A DNA stretch of 64,000 nt from the NCBI RefSeq assembly GCF_003614885.1, contig NZ_QZMS01000007.1, positions 496,001 to 560,000 of the forward strand, read 5' to 3'. Positions 39,979 through 48,673 of this stretch are shown here, one piece after another. Under the pieces are notes generated by a model. That model ran no database searches. It was not told the origin of the DNA and worked only from the letters and a program-made list of their open reading frames with translations. Both the position numbers and the translations under genes were made by a program. Origin of the DNA: Photobacterium salinisoli. GTDB taxonomy: Bacteria; Pseudomonadota; Gammaproteobacteria; Enterobacterales; Vibrionaceae. Positions within the stretch are counted from its first letter, which is position 1, and the number at the start of each line of letters is the position of its first letter.

Positions 39979-40824
39979 TCAGGAACTGATTTCAGAACCG
40001 ACTTTGCCGCCCATCAGTTTGGTGATGTTGTCACAGGCCAGATGCATATTTTCCTGGTTGGAATGCACCGATGCCCCAGAGCTGAGCAAAGGTTGTTTGA
40101 GCGGCTGGCCTAACACCAGAAACAGGCGGGCCCCTTTCTGACTGGTTTTGATATGTATGGGTAATGCGGACGGTTTCAATATCCCCATTTGTTGCGGATA
40201 AAGCTGGTTTGCCCCTATATATACCGATCCTGAGCGCAGATAGACAAAGCCAGCGACCAGCTCTTCATCCGGCTCCCAGTACCAGCCGCCGTAAGGCGAA
40301 ATCATAATATCCAGGTAAGTCACCGGTATGCTGGAAGCGATGGGGCTGGTGGCGTCTTTGTACTGACCGATCAGCACTTTGGTTGTTGCATCCGTCTCTT
40401 CGACCAGTGGCAGGTTCTGGGTGCAGACATACTGACTGGAGGCATCAGCCATTTCCTGCTCCCCGGCAGGTAAGGCGGTCCAGAGAGCGAAGGATTCAGC
40501 ACGGCCGCCGAGAGGCTGCATGGTATCTTTGTGAATGACACCGTTGCCGGATGTCATGATTTGAAGATCGCCGGTCTGCATGGTGACTGTGCAGCCACAG
40601 GAATCAATATGATGCAGGGTGCCCGTTACCGGGTAGCTGAACGCTTCAATGCCGGAGTGGCCGTGATAGTCAAGGCCGGTTTCCTGTTTGATGCCATTGG
40701 CGTCAAAATGATCCCAGAGTACGAAAGGGTTAAGTTCAGCAAGGTTATCACGGTAAATGTAAGCAGTCATGGGCCCGGATTTCCGACCGTAGCGGACTTT
40801 ATTGATTGTTCTCGTCGCTTGCAT
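39979..40824 (-). CDS. pirin family cupin protein
   Basis: The 281-residue protein has two cupin domains in pirin layout. The N-terminal iron site shows DYHGHSGIE (two His) and VIHKDTM (third His). In most pirins the following ligand is Glu (HSEM); here Asp stands in that place. Bacterial pirins have been linked to quercetinase activity or to control of pyruvate metabolism; the role here is unknown. I start at MQATRTINKV (40824), with GGGTGG upstream, not at the GTG at 40833. It is alone, convergent with DUF2947. Confidence 0.88.
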   Translation of the reverse strand: MQATRTINKVRYGRKSGPMTAYIYRDNLAELNPFVLWDHFDANGIKQETGLDYHGHSGIEAFSYPVTGTLHHIDSCGCTVTMQTGDLQIMTSGNGVIHKDTMQPLGGRAESFALWTALPAGEQEMADASSQYVCTQNLPLVEETDATTKVLIGQYKDATSPIASSIPVTYLDIMISPYGGWYWEPDEELVAGFVYLRSGSVYIGANQLYPQQMGILKPSALPIHIKTSQKGARLFLVLGQPLKQPLLSSGASVHSNQENMHLACDNITKLMGGKVGSEISS

Positions 40825-40946
40825 GATCGCCACCCATTTTTCTGTACTTCTTGTGAATAGAGCTTAGCTTATACTCACAGTAAACGACTATTTGAACCCT
40901 TTTGTTTTCTAAAAATTGACGTCATTTTTACCATCCTTGATTCAGT

Positions 40947-42605
40947 TCACATTTGCCAGACCACATGGCTCACTCTGGCATCCAGTTCCAGCTGCTGAAA
41001 CAGCCGCAGCCAGCGTTTCTGATTGGCCTGCAGGGAATCGCCCGGCCCTTTCACTTCGACCCATTGAATATGCCCGTTTTTGAACATCACTAAGTCAGGC
41101 TGACCGCTGCGGTTATGGCGTGGATCGAACAACAGGCGCGACAGCATGGCATACAGCTGCTCGCCGTTTAAGCAAGACACTGTCTCCTCAATCAGAGCCG
41201 GTGTCAGAATGGCCCAGTTTACCCAGTCGTTAGTGATCCCTTGCTTTTGCTGAAAAACAGCCAGCCAGTTGTGCCAGCTTTCTGTGCGGATGGCACTGAG
41301 CCGGGCTGTGAGCATTTCTCGCCTGCGCTCTGAAAATTCACTGTGGTACATATCGCGGGGCGCCCGCTGGAAGGGGTTGAGAAAGGCCCCGGAAACAGGG
41401 GCAAAAATAATGTCCCAGAATGCCAGGCCAAATAACCCACATATCAGGGCATTTTCGGTGTAGTGAACACGCCATCCTGCTTGCCGGTAATGGTTAGCAA
41501 CAGCTAACTCGACACGTTCTTCACTGACGGCCAGTGTGAGTGTCTCCTGCGTGAAATTGTCTTTGGCCGTCTGTGCCTCCGGCAGGTTCAGGGTACGGCT
41601 GAGCTTGTACGCCAGTCGTTGTCCGACTTCGGCTTCTTCTTCATTAAAGGGCGCTGACAGCATCTGCCGGCAGATAGCCAGAGCGGTAGGGTGGCGCTGC
41701 AGTCTGTCCAGTATCCGTACCCGGCGTTCACGACTGGGCGGCAGCGTACTGCGACTAAACAGAAACAACGCCAGATCATATTGGCCCAGGCGTTCAAGAT
41801 CCCGGGCAACCCGGTTGAACAACCGTTGCCGGCGCCGTTCAAGCGGCGACCATGTGCAGGGGCCGGGCAGGGAACTGGCGAACTGCCGCAATGCCTTCGC
41901 ATCTTTGCTTAGCGATAGCTGTTCGTATTCGGCCGCTAAGGCCCCAAGGGACAGCCATTCCAGTATGTGCTGCCGCTGCTGAAATAAACGGGTTGTCGCG
42001 TCGATCTGGTAATTTTCAAAGATATGCAGCCCCAAATCTGTCAGCACAAACTGGCTTAAATCCTGATATTGGTTGCCGAAAAACAACAGTAAAAAGGTTG
42101 TCAGGTGCGCTTGATGTTCAACATGGACGATGGATTCGTTGAATGCCGATATGGTCGGAGACGTGGCAAGTATGGCTGTGGTGAGCGCCGATTTTCTGGC
42201 TTGCTTTAACGCTTGGCCATTGGCGTGCACTTCAGGGTAGTGTTTCTCGCTGAAGATCTTAAGCAGCTCTGGTTTGGTGAATAAATCCAAGATCTCATTA
42301 ACCGGCCAGTTTGCGTCATTGCAGGTAAGAAGTTTGTTGCTCACCAGCTCCTGAATGGCGTTTTCTTTATTCCGGATTTCAGGGTAGCTGAGTTTGCTGA
42401 CACGAAAGTATCGACCTTTGCGGGACAACATTCGGATATACAGTTGCTTGGCATCCGGCGTAAGCAGGGAGTAAGTATTCAGCCACCAGTGCTCGTAATG
42501 GCTCAATAAGTCATGATACTGCTGCCGGACACCGCGCAGCAGGAGCTCAAAGTTGTGGCGGTAATAATCCGACGCCAGCACAGTTGGTGTATTTTGAGTC
42601 ATCAT
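40947..42605 (-). CDS. FAN1-like nuclease (VRR-NUC domain)
   Basis: The 552-residue protein has a C-terminal VRR-NUC domain with the PD-(D/E)xK motif: GQPDLVMFKNG followed by WVEVKGPGDSLQANQKRWL. The N-terminal region (LLSRKGRYFRVSKLSYPEI) matches the SAP/winged-helix part of bacterial FAN1 proteins. FAN1 cuts flapped and crosslinked DNA and unhooks interstrand crosslinks. The length and domain order match the Pseudomonas FAN1 protein. The first of two adjacent ATG codons at 42605 is used. It stands alone. Confidence 0.88.
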   Translation of the reverse strand: MMTQNTPTVLASDYYRHNFELLLRGVRQQYHDLLSHYEHWWLNTYSLLTPDAKQLYIRMLSRKGRYFRVSKLSYPEIRNKENAIQELVSNKLLTCNDANWPVNEILDLFTKPELLKIFSEKHYPEVHANGQALKQARKSALTTAILATSPTISAFNESIVHVEHQAHLTTFLLLFFGNQYQDLSQFVLTDLGLHIFENYQIDATTRLFQQRQHILEWLSLGALAAEYEQLSLSKDAKALRQFASSLPGPCTWSPLERRRQRLFNRVARDLERLGQYDLALFLFSRSTLPPSRERRVRILDRLQRHPTALAICRQMLSAPFNEEEAEVGQRLAYKLSRTLNLPEAQTAKDNFTQETLTLAVSEERVELAVANHYRQAGWRVHYTENALICGLFGLAFWDIIFAPVSGAFLNPFQRAPRDMYHSEFSERRREMLTARLSAIRTESWHNWLAVFQQKQGITNDWVNWAILTPALIEETVSCLNGEQLYAMLSRLLFDPRHNRSGQPDLVMFKNGHIQWVEVKGPGDSLQANQKRWLRLFQQLELDARVSHVVWQM

Positions 42606-42788
42606 TGTCTCAATGGCTTATTGGATACCATGTATTGTGGAAATTTCTCACGTTGCCGTAAAGCTCTGATACCAGAAGCAGCAAAATGAAATTAACATAA
42701 CATGATCATTTATGGCTCTTTAATGGTCGCATATACTGCGTATTGATAAACTTGCTACAGGTAATAGCTTAAAAATGAAAGGTTTTCA

Positions 42789-44306
42789 GTGATCAGACTG
42801 CGTGCTCTTTTTCCGCCTGCTTTTATCATGCTCGCTCTTACCGCGTTCATTTCTTTGTTTGCTTTTCTGTCGTGGAACTTGCATGCCGAGGAAGCGAACA
42901 ACCAGCGCGTAGTTTCTGTTGAACCACATGACGAACAGCCTGCCAATCTTGTAGGGGCGGCGTGCGTTATCCGGCATGGCAAGCAAATGGTCATGGTGTC
43001 GGAAATTATCACTCAGAAGCTGTCCATTCCGGGCGGCTATATTGATAATCAGGATACTGCCAGTGAAGCGGCCCGGAGAGAGGCGCTGGAAGAAACCGGA
43101 TTAGATGTAGAAGTGGTTAAGCTTTTGCAGTTCAGGGACAGAGCGGCCATATATGCTTGCGTGGCGACGCAACCGATTCTGGTTGCCGAGCAAGAGGAGA
43201 GCGATCAGCGCCATCAGATCGCAGCCTGGCAAGCGGCTGACTTCAACCGGGAAATTAACGCTGTATATCTGGTATCACCGTTGTCTTTACAGGATGCTGA
43301 GTATCGTTACCCTGAAGATACTGCCTATTTGTATCAGTGGATGATGGAAACGCCAGAAAGCGAGGTGGTTTTCTATACCGATATCAGTGACCGGGCAAGC
43401 GCATTACATCAGGCCGAATTGATTGTGATCAAAGCCTTTAAGGACTGGGGTAATAACCTGCCCAATGCCGCAAAATTTGTGCTGGACAGCCTGATGTGGC
43501 TGCTCAACCTTTCCGGTGAATACTGGTTTGTGTTCTTGCTTATTGCTGTTATTGCTTTCTTATTTGGGCCGTCGGCTATGTTGCAACTGCTTGCCGCCAC
43601 TGTGATTACCATCCTGGTCTCAACTTGCCTGAAACAAATTTTCAATTTACCGCGTCCATTTTATCTGGTGCCGGCATTGCAAAACGGCAGCGCCTACGGA
43701 TTCAGTTTTCCGAGCGGGCATACCTTATTAGCTACTGTCATCTGGGGAATGTTCTGGATGAAACTGTGCGCTGGAAAATCATGGCTCCGCGCCGGGGTGG
43801 GGTTGTTGGTGGTTTCTGTTCTGATCACAGGTCAGGCGATAGCCCGAGTTTGGTTTGGCGTGCATTTCATTTCAGACACGGTAGCGGCCATCATTATCGG
43901 TATTCTGCTGCTGGCCCTGTTCTCCCGGCTAATCACGCCGACCGCCATACGGGGAAAAGCGGTATGGCTGGGGATTACCGTTCTCACCGGGGCGGCGGCC
44001 GGCTTAACCTTGCTGCCTGCACATACTTACCTGTTTGCCATTTCGCTGGGGGTATTTCTCAGTCTGGATGCTTTACCTAAAGGAAGCCTGAATCTGTCTG
44101 TGTCCCGGCATATTCTGATGGCACTGGTGTTGTTGGCAGGTTCAGGAGCGATCGCTTACTTTTTTACTGTTATAGCCAATACCTCTACTGTCAGTCTTAT
44201 TACGCTGGGAATGCGTGCCACAGGGGCATTTTTACTGACGGTATGGCTGGTGGCTGGCTTATCTTTCATGCTGAAATTATTGGCTGACCCGGACGTAGCC
44301 AAATGA
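42789..44306 (+). CDS. NUDIX hydrolase - PAP2 phosphatase fusion membrane protein
   Basis: The 505-residue protein has an N-terminal anchor helix, then a NUDIX domain (residues 50-190) and a PAP2 phosphatase with about eight helices. The NUDIX box is GGYIDNQD followed by REALEETGL, with Asp in the first acidic position. The PAP2 motifs are complete: KQIFNLPRP, PSGHT and ARVWFGVHFISD. The NUDIX part could cut a nucleoside-diphosphate-linked compound and the PAP2 part could remove phosphate from a lipid or isoprenoid phosphate at the membrane. The start is GTG with GAAAGG seven bases upstream. Similar fusions occur in Vibrio species. Confidence 0.85.
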   Translation: MIRLRALFPPAFIMLALTAFISLFAFLSWNLHAEEANNQRVVSVEPHDEQPANLVGAACVIRHGKQMVMVSEIITQKLSIPGGYIDNQDTASEAARREALEETGLDVEVVKLLQFRDRAAIYACVATQPILVAEQEESDQRHQIAAWQAADFNREINAVYLVSPLSLQDAEYRYPEDTAYLYQWMMETPESEVVFYTDISDRASALHQAELIVIKAFKDWGNNLPNAAKFVLDSLMWLLNLSGEYWFVFLLIAVIAFLFGPSAMLQLLAATVITILVSTCLKQIFNLPRPFYLVPALQNGSAYGFSFPSGHTLLATVIWGMFWMKLCAGKSWLRAGVGLLVVSVLITGQAIARVWFGVHFISDTVAAIIIGILLLALFSRLITPTAIRGKAVWLGITVLTGAAAGLTLLPAHTYLFAISLGVFLSLDALPKGSLNLSVSRHILMALVLLAGSGAIAYFFTVIANTSTVSLITLGMRATGAFLLTVWLVAGLSFMLKLLADPDVAK

Positions 44307-44486
44307 AGCCACGGGTGGGGGCGGGGAAAGCAAACATAAACATGTCAGTAAGCTGTGTCTGACACTTTGTTTCATGACTTGAGTGCGGTAAAGTGAGCGC
44401 AAACGATTATATCAAACAGGCATCATTGTCTGGATTAATATGGAGCCAGTGAAAGCAGGATAGCTCAAAACTGGACAAGGAGAGCA

Positions 44487-47400
44487 ATGTTACCCGCACT
44501 GACGTTTGAGAACAGTATCGATGACATCGTACTGTCGTATCTGGATGCGCTGGAAAATGCAGGATTTTCTGGCGATGTTGAACGCACCTATGCCAGCCGT
44601 CTGGCTGTCGCAACCGATAATAGTATTTATCAGCAATTACCTCAGGCTGTCGTTTTTCCTAAATCTGTGGATGATTTGGTGCTGGTCGGAAAAGTGGGCC
44701 AGCAGCCCGCTTTTCAGCAGGTCAGCTTTTCTCCACGAGGGGGGGGGACCGGGACGAACGGTCAGTCGCTGACACCGGGTATCGTCGTTGACCTTTCGCG
44801 TCACATGAACCAGATTCTTGAGATCAACCCGCAGGAAGGCTGGGTCAGAGTGCAGACAGGGGTGGTGAAAGACCAGCTCAATGACGCACTTCGCCCGCAT
44901 GGTTTCTTTTTTTCCCCCGATTTGTCCACCAGTAACCGGGCAACCATCGGTGGTATGGTTAATACGGATGCATCCGGTCAGGGATCGCTGCAATACGGTA
45001 AAACCTCAGATCACGTACTGGCACTGAAAGCGGTTCTGGTGGATGGCTCAGTGCTGGATACCGAACCTTTGACGCAAGACGGCCTGGAGCATATTGCGCA
45101 GCAAAACGGTCAGGTCGCTGAAGCTATCAGTGTGGCGGCGAAAGTGTGCCGCGAAAAGCGTCAGCAAATTCTGGATAAATTCCCGCCACTGAACCGTTTT
45201 CTGACCGGTTACGACCTGAAAAATGTGTTCAATGATACGCTGACTCATTTTGACCCGGCGCGTCTGCTGTGTGGCGCCGAAGGCTCGCTGGCCTTTATTG
45301 CCGAAGCTAAACTCAATATCACCCCTATCCCTAAAGCCCGGGCGCTGGTGAATATCAAGTACGACAGCTTTGATGCTGCGCTGCGCAATGCACCTGTGAT
45401 GGTGGAAGCTAAGGCGCTGTCTGTTGAAACCGTGGATTCAAAAGTACTCAATCTCGCCCGTCAGGATATTGTCTGGCACACCGTCAGCGATTTGATCACC
45501 GATGTGCCGGGTAAGGACATGCAGGGTATCAATATCGTTGAGTTTGCCGGTAATGATGTCGATTTGATTAAACAGCAGGTGCAACAGTTGAGCGAGCGCC
45601 TGGAAAATTTAATCGGACAGCAGGGGATAATCGGCTTTCAGGTGTGTGACGATCTGGACAGCATCAATAAGATCTACAACATGCGCAAAAAAGCTGTGGG
45701 TCTGTTAGGTGCTGCCAAAGGCTGGCAAAAACCGATCCCTTTTGCAGAAGACACCTGCGTACCACCGGAAAATCTGGCTGATTTCATTGTTGAGTTCCGT
45801 CAGTTGCTGGATGAGAAACAGCTTCATTACGGCATGTTTGGTCATGTGGATGCCGGTGTATTGCATGTGCGTCCTGCGCTGGACATGTGCGATCCGGCGC
45901 AAGAAAAAATGATGAAGGAAATCTCGGATCAGGTGGTTGCTCTGGTCGCCAAATACGGCGGTCTGATGTGGGGTGAGCACGGTAAAGGCTACCGTTCTGA
46001 GTACGGACCTGAGTTCTTCGGTGAAGAACTGTTTACTGAGCTGCGTCGCATAAAGGCAGCTTTTGACCCGCACAACAGGCTGAATCCGGGCAAGATCTGT
46101 ACCCCATTAGACAGTAATGCTGAACTGGTGAAAGTCGATGGCTTGAAACGTGGGTATTTTGACCGCCAGATCCCGGTGAAAGTCAGAGACAGCTTCAAGC
46201 AGGCGATGGAGTGCAACGGCAACGGCTTGTGTTTTAATTACGACACCAGCTCACCCATGTGCCCGTCGATGAAAGTCAGCGCCGACCGCCGTCACTCGCC
46301 GAAAGGCCGGGCCGGACTGGTTCGCGAATGGCTGCGTTTGCTGGCTGATCAGGGCGTTGATCCGGTCAGACTTGAGCAGGACTTGATGGAAAAGTCGCCG
46401 ACGGTGAAGCAAATCATCGATCGCTTCCGCAATACTTTCGGCCCTCAGCGTAAAGCGTACGATTATTCGCACGAAGTGATGGAAGCCATGAACGGCTGTC
46501 TGGCGTGTAAAGCCTGTGCCAGCCAGTGTCCGATCAAAGTGGATGTACCGAGTTTCCGTTCGCGTTTCATCAACATGTACTACAGCCGTTATCAGCGTCC
46601 TGCCAAAGACTATCTGGTCGGCTATGTGGAAAGTTATCTGCCGGTCATGGCCAAAGCCCCGTCGCTGGTTAATGCAGTGATGCGACCCGGCTGGTCAAAA
46701 TCCTTGACGGCGAAAGTGCTCGGGTATGTGGATATGCCTGAACTGTCGGTGCCTACGCTGTTGCAGGGACTGGCGGGCAGCCATGCAACCCGGTTCGATC
46801 TGCAGTGGCTGCAGGCCTTGTCTCAGGAAGAGCGGCAGCAGTATGTGCTGATTGTTCAGGATCCGTTTACCAGCTACTACGATGCGGAAGTGGTAAGGGA
46901 TTTTGTCCATCTGATAGAAAAGCTCGGTAAGAAACCTATGCTGGTGCCGTTTAAACCCAATGGTAAGGCGCAGCATGTCAAAGGTTTCCTGCGACAGTTT
47001 GCCAAAACAGCGAAAAACACCGCCGATTTCCTCAATCAGCTGGATGCGCTGGGCATGCCTATGGTTGGCGTTGACCCGGCATTAGTGCTCTGTTACCGCG
47101 ATGAATACAATGAAATGCTGGGTGATAAGCGCGGTGATTTCAAAGTGTTGACAGCCCATGAATGGCTGACGCCATTACTGAGTGAATTGTCTCCTCTTGC
47201 TCCACGCAATGACAGTGAGTGGTACTTATTCGCCCACTGTACGGAGAAAACCAAAATGCCAAATGCTGAGAAAGAGTGGGCGGCAATCTTCCGTCACTTC
47301 GGTGCCAGCATGAAAGCTGTTTCTGTCGGCTGCTGCGGTATGGCGGGCACCTTTGGTCACGAGAAAGACAAGCTGGAAACCTCAAAAGGGGTGTTTGATC

Positions 47401-47546
47401 TCAGCTGGCAGCCGAACCTGGCGCAGTTGGATGGCGATCGCTGTATGGCAACCGGCTATTCGTGCCGAAGCCAGGTAAAACGTTTTGAGCACATTAAGAT
47501 GAAGCACCCGGTTCAGGTGTTATTGCGTCTGGTGAGTACAGCCTGA
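44487..47546 (+). CDS. ydiJ: YdiJ-type FAD/Fe-S 2-hydroxyacid dehydrogenase
   Basis: The 1019-residue protein is the length of E. coli YdiJ, which oxidises D-2-hydroxyglutarate. The FAD-binding domain has FSPRGGGTGTNGQSL and HMNQILEI (residues 80-110) and VEFAG. A ferredoxin-like 4Fe-4S cluster is in CLACKACASQCP at about 670, and the CCG domain with GCCGMAGTFGHE is near the C-terminus. Electrons likely pass to a quinone, since the protein is expected on the inner face of the membrane. AAGGAGAG precedes the ATG. A strong terminator follows. Confidence 0.93.
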   Translation: MLPALTFENSIDDIVLSYLDALENAGFSGDVERTYASRLAVATDNSIYQQLPQAVVFPKSVDDLVLVGKVGQQPAFQQVSFSPRGGGTGTNGQSLTPGIVVDLSRHMNQILEINPQEGWVRVQTGVVKDQLNDALRPHGFFFSPDLSTSNRATIGGMVNTDASGQGSLQYGKTSDHVLALKAVLVDGSVLDTEPLTQDGLEHIAQQNGQVAEAISVAAKVCREKRQQILDKFPPLNRFLTGYDLKNVFNDTLTHFDPARLLCGAEGSLAFIAEAKLNITPIPKARALVNIKYDSFDAALRNAPVMVEAKALSVETVDSKVLNLARQDIVWHTVSDLITDVPGKDMQGINIVEFAGNDVDLIKQQVQQLSERLENLIGQQGIIGFQVCDDLDSINKIYNMRKKAVGLLGAAKGWQKPIPFAEDTCVPPENLADFIVEFRQLLDEKQLHYGMFGHVDAGVLHVRPALDMCDPAQEKMMKEISDQVVALVAKYGGLMWGEHGKGYRSEYGPEFFGEELFTELRRIKAAFDPHNRLNPGKICTPLDSNAELVKVDGLKRGYFDRQIPVKVRDSFKQAMECNGNGLCFNYDTSSPMCPSMKVSADRRHSPKGRAGLVREWLRLLADQGVDPVRLEQDLMEKSPTVKQIIDRFRNTFGPQRKAYDYSHEVMEAMNGCLACKACASQCPIKVDVPSFRSRFINMYYSRYQRPAKDYLVGYVESYLPVMAKAPSLVNAVMRPGWSKSLTAKVLGYVDMPELSVPTLLQGLAGSHATRFDLQWLQALSQEERQQYVLIVQDPFTSYYDAEVVRDFVHLIEKLGKKPMLVPFKPNGKAQHVKGFLRQFAKTAKNTADFLNQLDALGMPMVGVDPALVLCYRDEYNEMLGDKRGDFKVLTAHEWLTPLLSELSPLAPRNDSEWYLFAHCTEKTKMPNAEKEWAAIFRHFGASMKAVSVGCCGMAGTFGHEKDKLETSKGVFDLSWQPNLAQLDGDRCMATGYSCRSQVKRFEHIKMKHPVQVLLRLVSTA

Positions 47547-47574
47547 TGCCCGGCTGTCTGTAACAAACGCTGTG

Positions 47575-47607
47575 ACGGCGGAGTGCTCAGGCCTCCGCCG
47601 TTTTTTC
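47575..47607 (+). terminator. ydiJ terminator
   Basis: CGGCGGAG pairs with CTCCGCCG around an eight-base loop and is followed by six T. It touches the stop of the convergent LpxH-like gene. Confidence 0.88.
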
Positions 47608-48448
47608 AGGCCACTTTTTCTTTCTGCTTCTCTTTTTGTTTCTCTTTGTCAAACAGGCTGGTGATCTGAGGTTTGATCCTGAACCGCTCCGTGCTGTCGA
47701 GGCACTCGGCCTGTTCCGTCCACCGTATCAGTTCAATGACGCCGTCATGGTGTTCGGCCAGAAAGGTGCAGTTTTCAATCCAGTCACCGTCATTGAGATA
47801 TACGATGCCATCTTGTTCGGTAATTTCCGGATGGTGTATATGGCCGCAGACAATGGCATCAACATCTTTGTGCCTGGCCATAGTGACAGCAGCATGGCGG
47901 AATCTGGCAATCGCCAGATTGGCTTTTTCGACTTTGCTTTTCAGGTAGCTGGCCAGAGACCAGTAGGGTTGTCTGGTTAAGCGCCGGTAGTTGTTTAGCC
48001 AGCGGTTTAAGAATAAGAGGAAGTCGTAACCGGCATCGCCCAGTAAAGAGGTCAGTTTGCTGTGACAAACCATGCTGTCGAATTCATCGCCGTGAAGCGC
48101 CAGAATACGGTTGCCGTTTGCACTGGTGTGGATGTAACTGTGTGCCAGTTCAACATTGCCGAGATTAAACTGAATAAATTTGCGGATGGCTTCGTCGTGG
48201 TTACCCGGTATATAGATGATCCGGCATCCCTGCTCTGCTCGCTCCAATAAAAGGCGGACAGCTTTGGTATGGCTTTCCGGCCAGTGAAACCGGGATCTCA
48301 GAGACCAGAGGTCAACGATATCACCAACCAGTATGAGCGTGTCGGCCTGATAACGGGATAAAAAATCCAGCAGATAGTCGACTTTACAATCCCTGTTTCC
48401 TAAGTGTATGTCTGATAACCAGAGTGTACGGTAGGTGTGTTTTCCCAT
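47606..48448 (-). CDS. LpxH-like UDP-2,3-diacylglucosamine diphosphatase family protein
   Basis: The 280-residue protein has the calcineurin-like metal sites in order: LSDIHLG, VGDIVDLW, PGNHDEA, ALHGDEFD and CGHIHHPE. The family includes LpxH, the pyrophosphatase of lipid A synthesis, and related enzymes found alongside it. This protein is longer than LpxH (about 240 residues) and ends in a repeated KEKQKEKQKEK tail. It is probably a related paralogue and not the essential LpxH itself. The ATG at 48448 has a weak ribosome binding site. It is convergent with ydiJ. Confidence 0.85.
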   Translation of the reverse strand: MGKHTYRTLWLSDIHLGNRDCKVDYLLDFLSRYQADTLILVGDIVDLWSLRSRFHWPESHTKAVRLLLERAEQGCRIIYIPGNHDEAIRKFIQFNLGNVELAHSYIHTSANGNRILALHGDEFDSMVCHSKLTSLLGDAGYDFLLFLNRWLNNYRRLTRQPYWSLASYLKSKVEKANLAIARFRHAAVTMARHKDVDAIVCGHIHHPEITEQDGIVYLNDGDWIENCTFLAEHHDGVIELIRWTEQAECLDSTERFRIKPQITSLFDKEKQKEKQKEKVA

Positions 48449-48673
48449 AGTCGATTCAACCCTTATATCAAGGTATCAGTGTCAGAAATAAGACTAATTT
48501 TCTAACATGACATTCGGGTGTCGTATCAGTGACTCCTTCATTGCAATGGAAGGGTTGCTGAATGTTTTTACCCGCGGTTATCAGGCAATTAGGTTGCGAC
48601 AGGTATCCGGCGATTAAGATATAATCGCCGACATTCAGATTTTGACCGATGTTTTATTCAATAGATATTTTAA

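Noticed and set aside
47585-47650. The lysine-rich 3' end of the LpxH-like gene as a CRISPR-like or tandem DNA repeat
   Set aside because: It is a short in-frame KEKQ coding repeat of three units with no spacer pattern.
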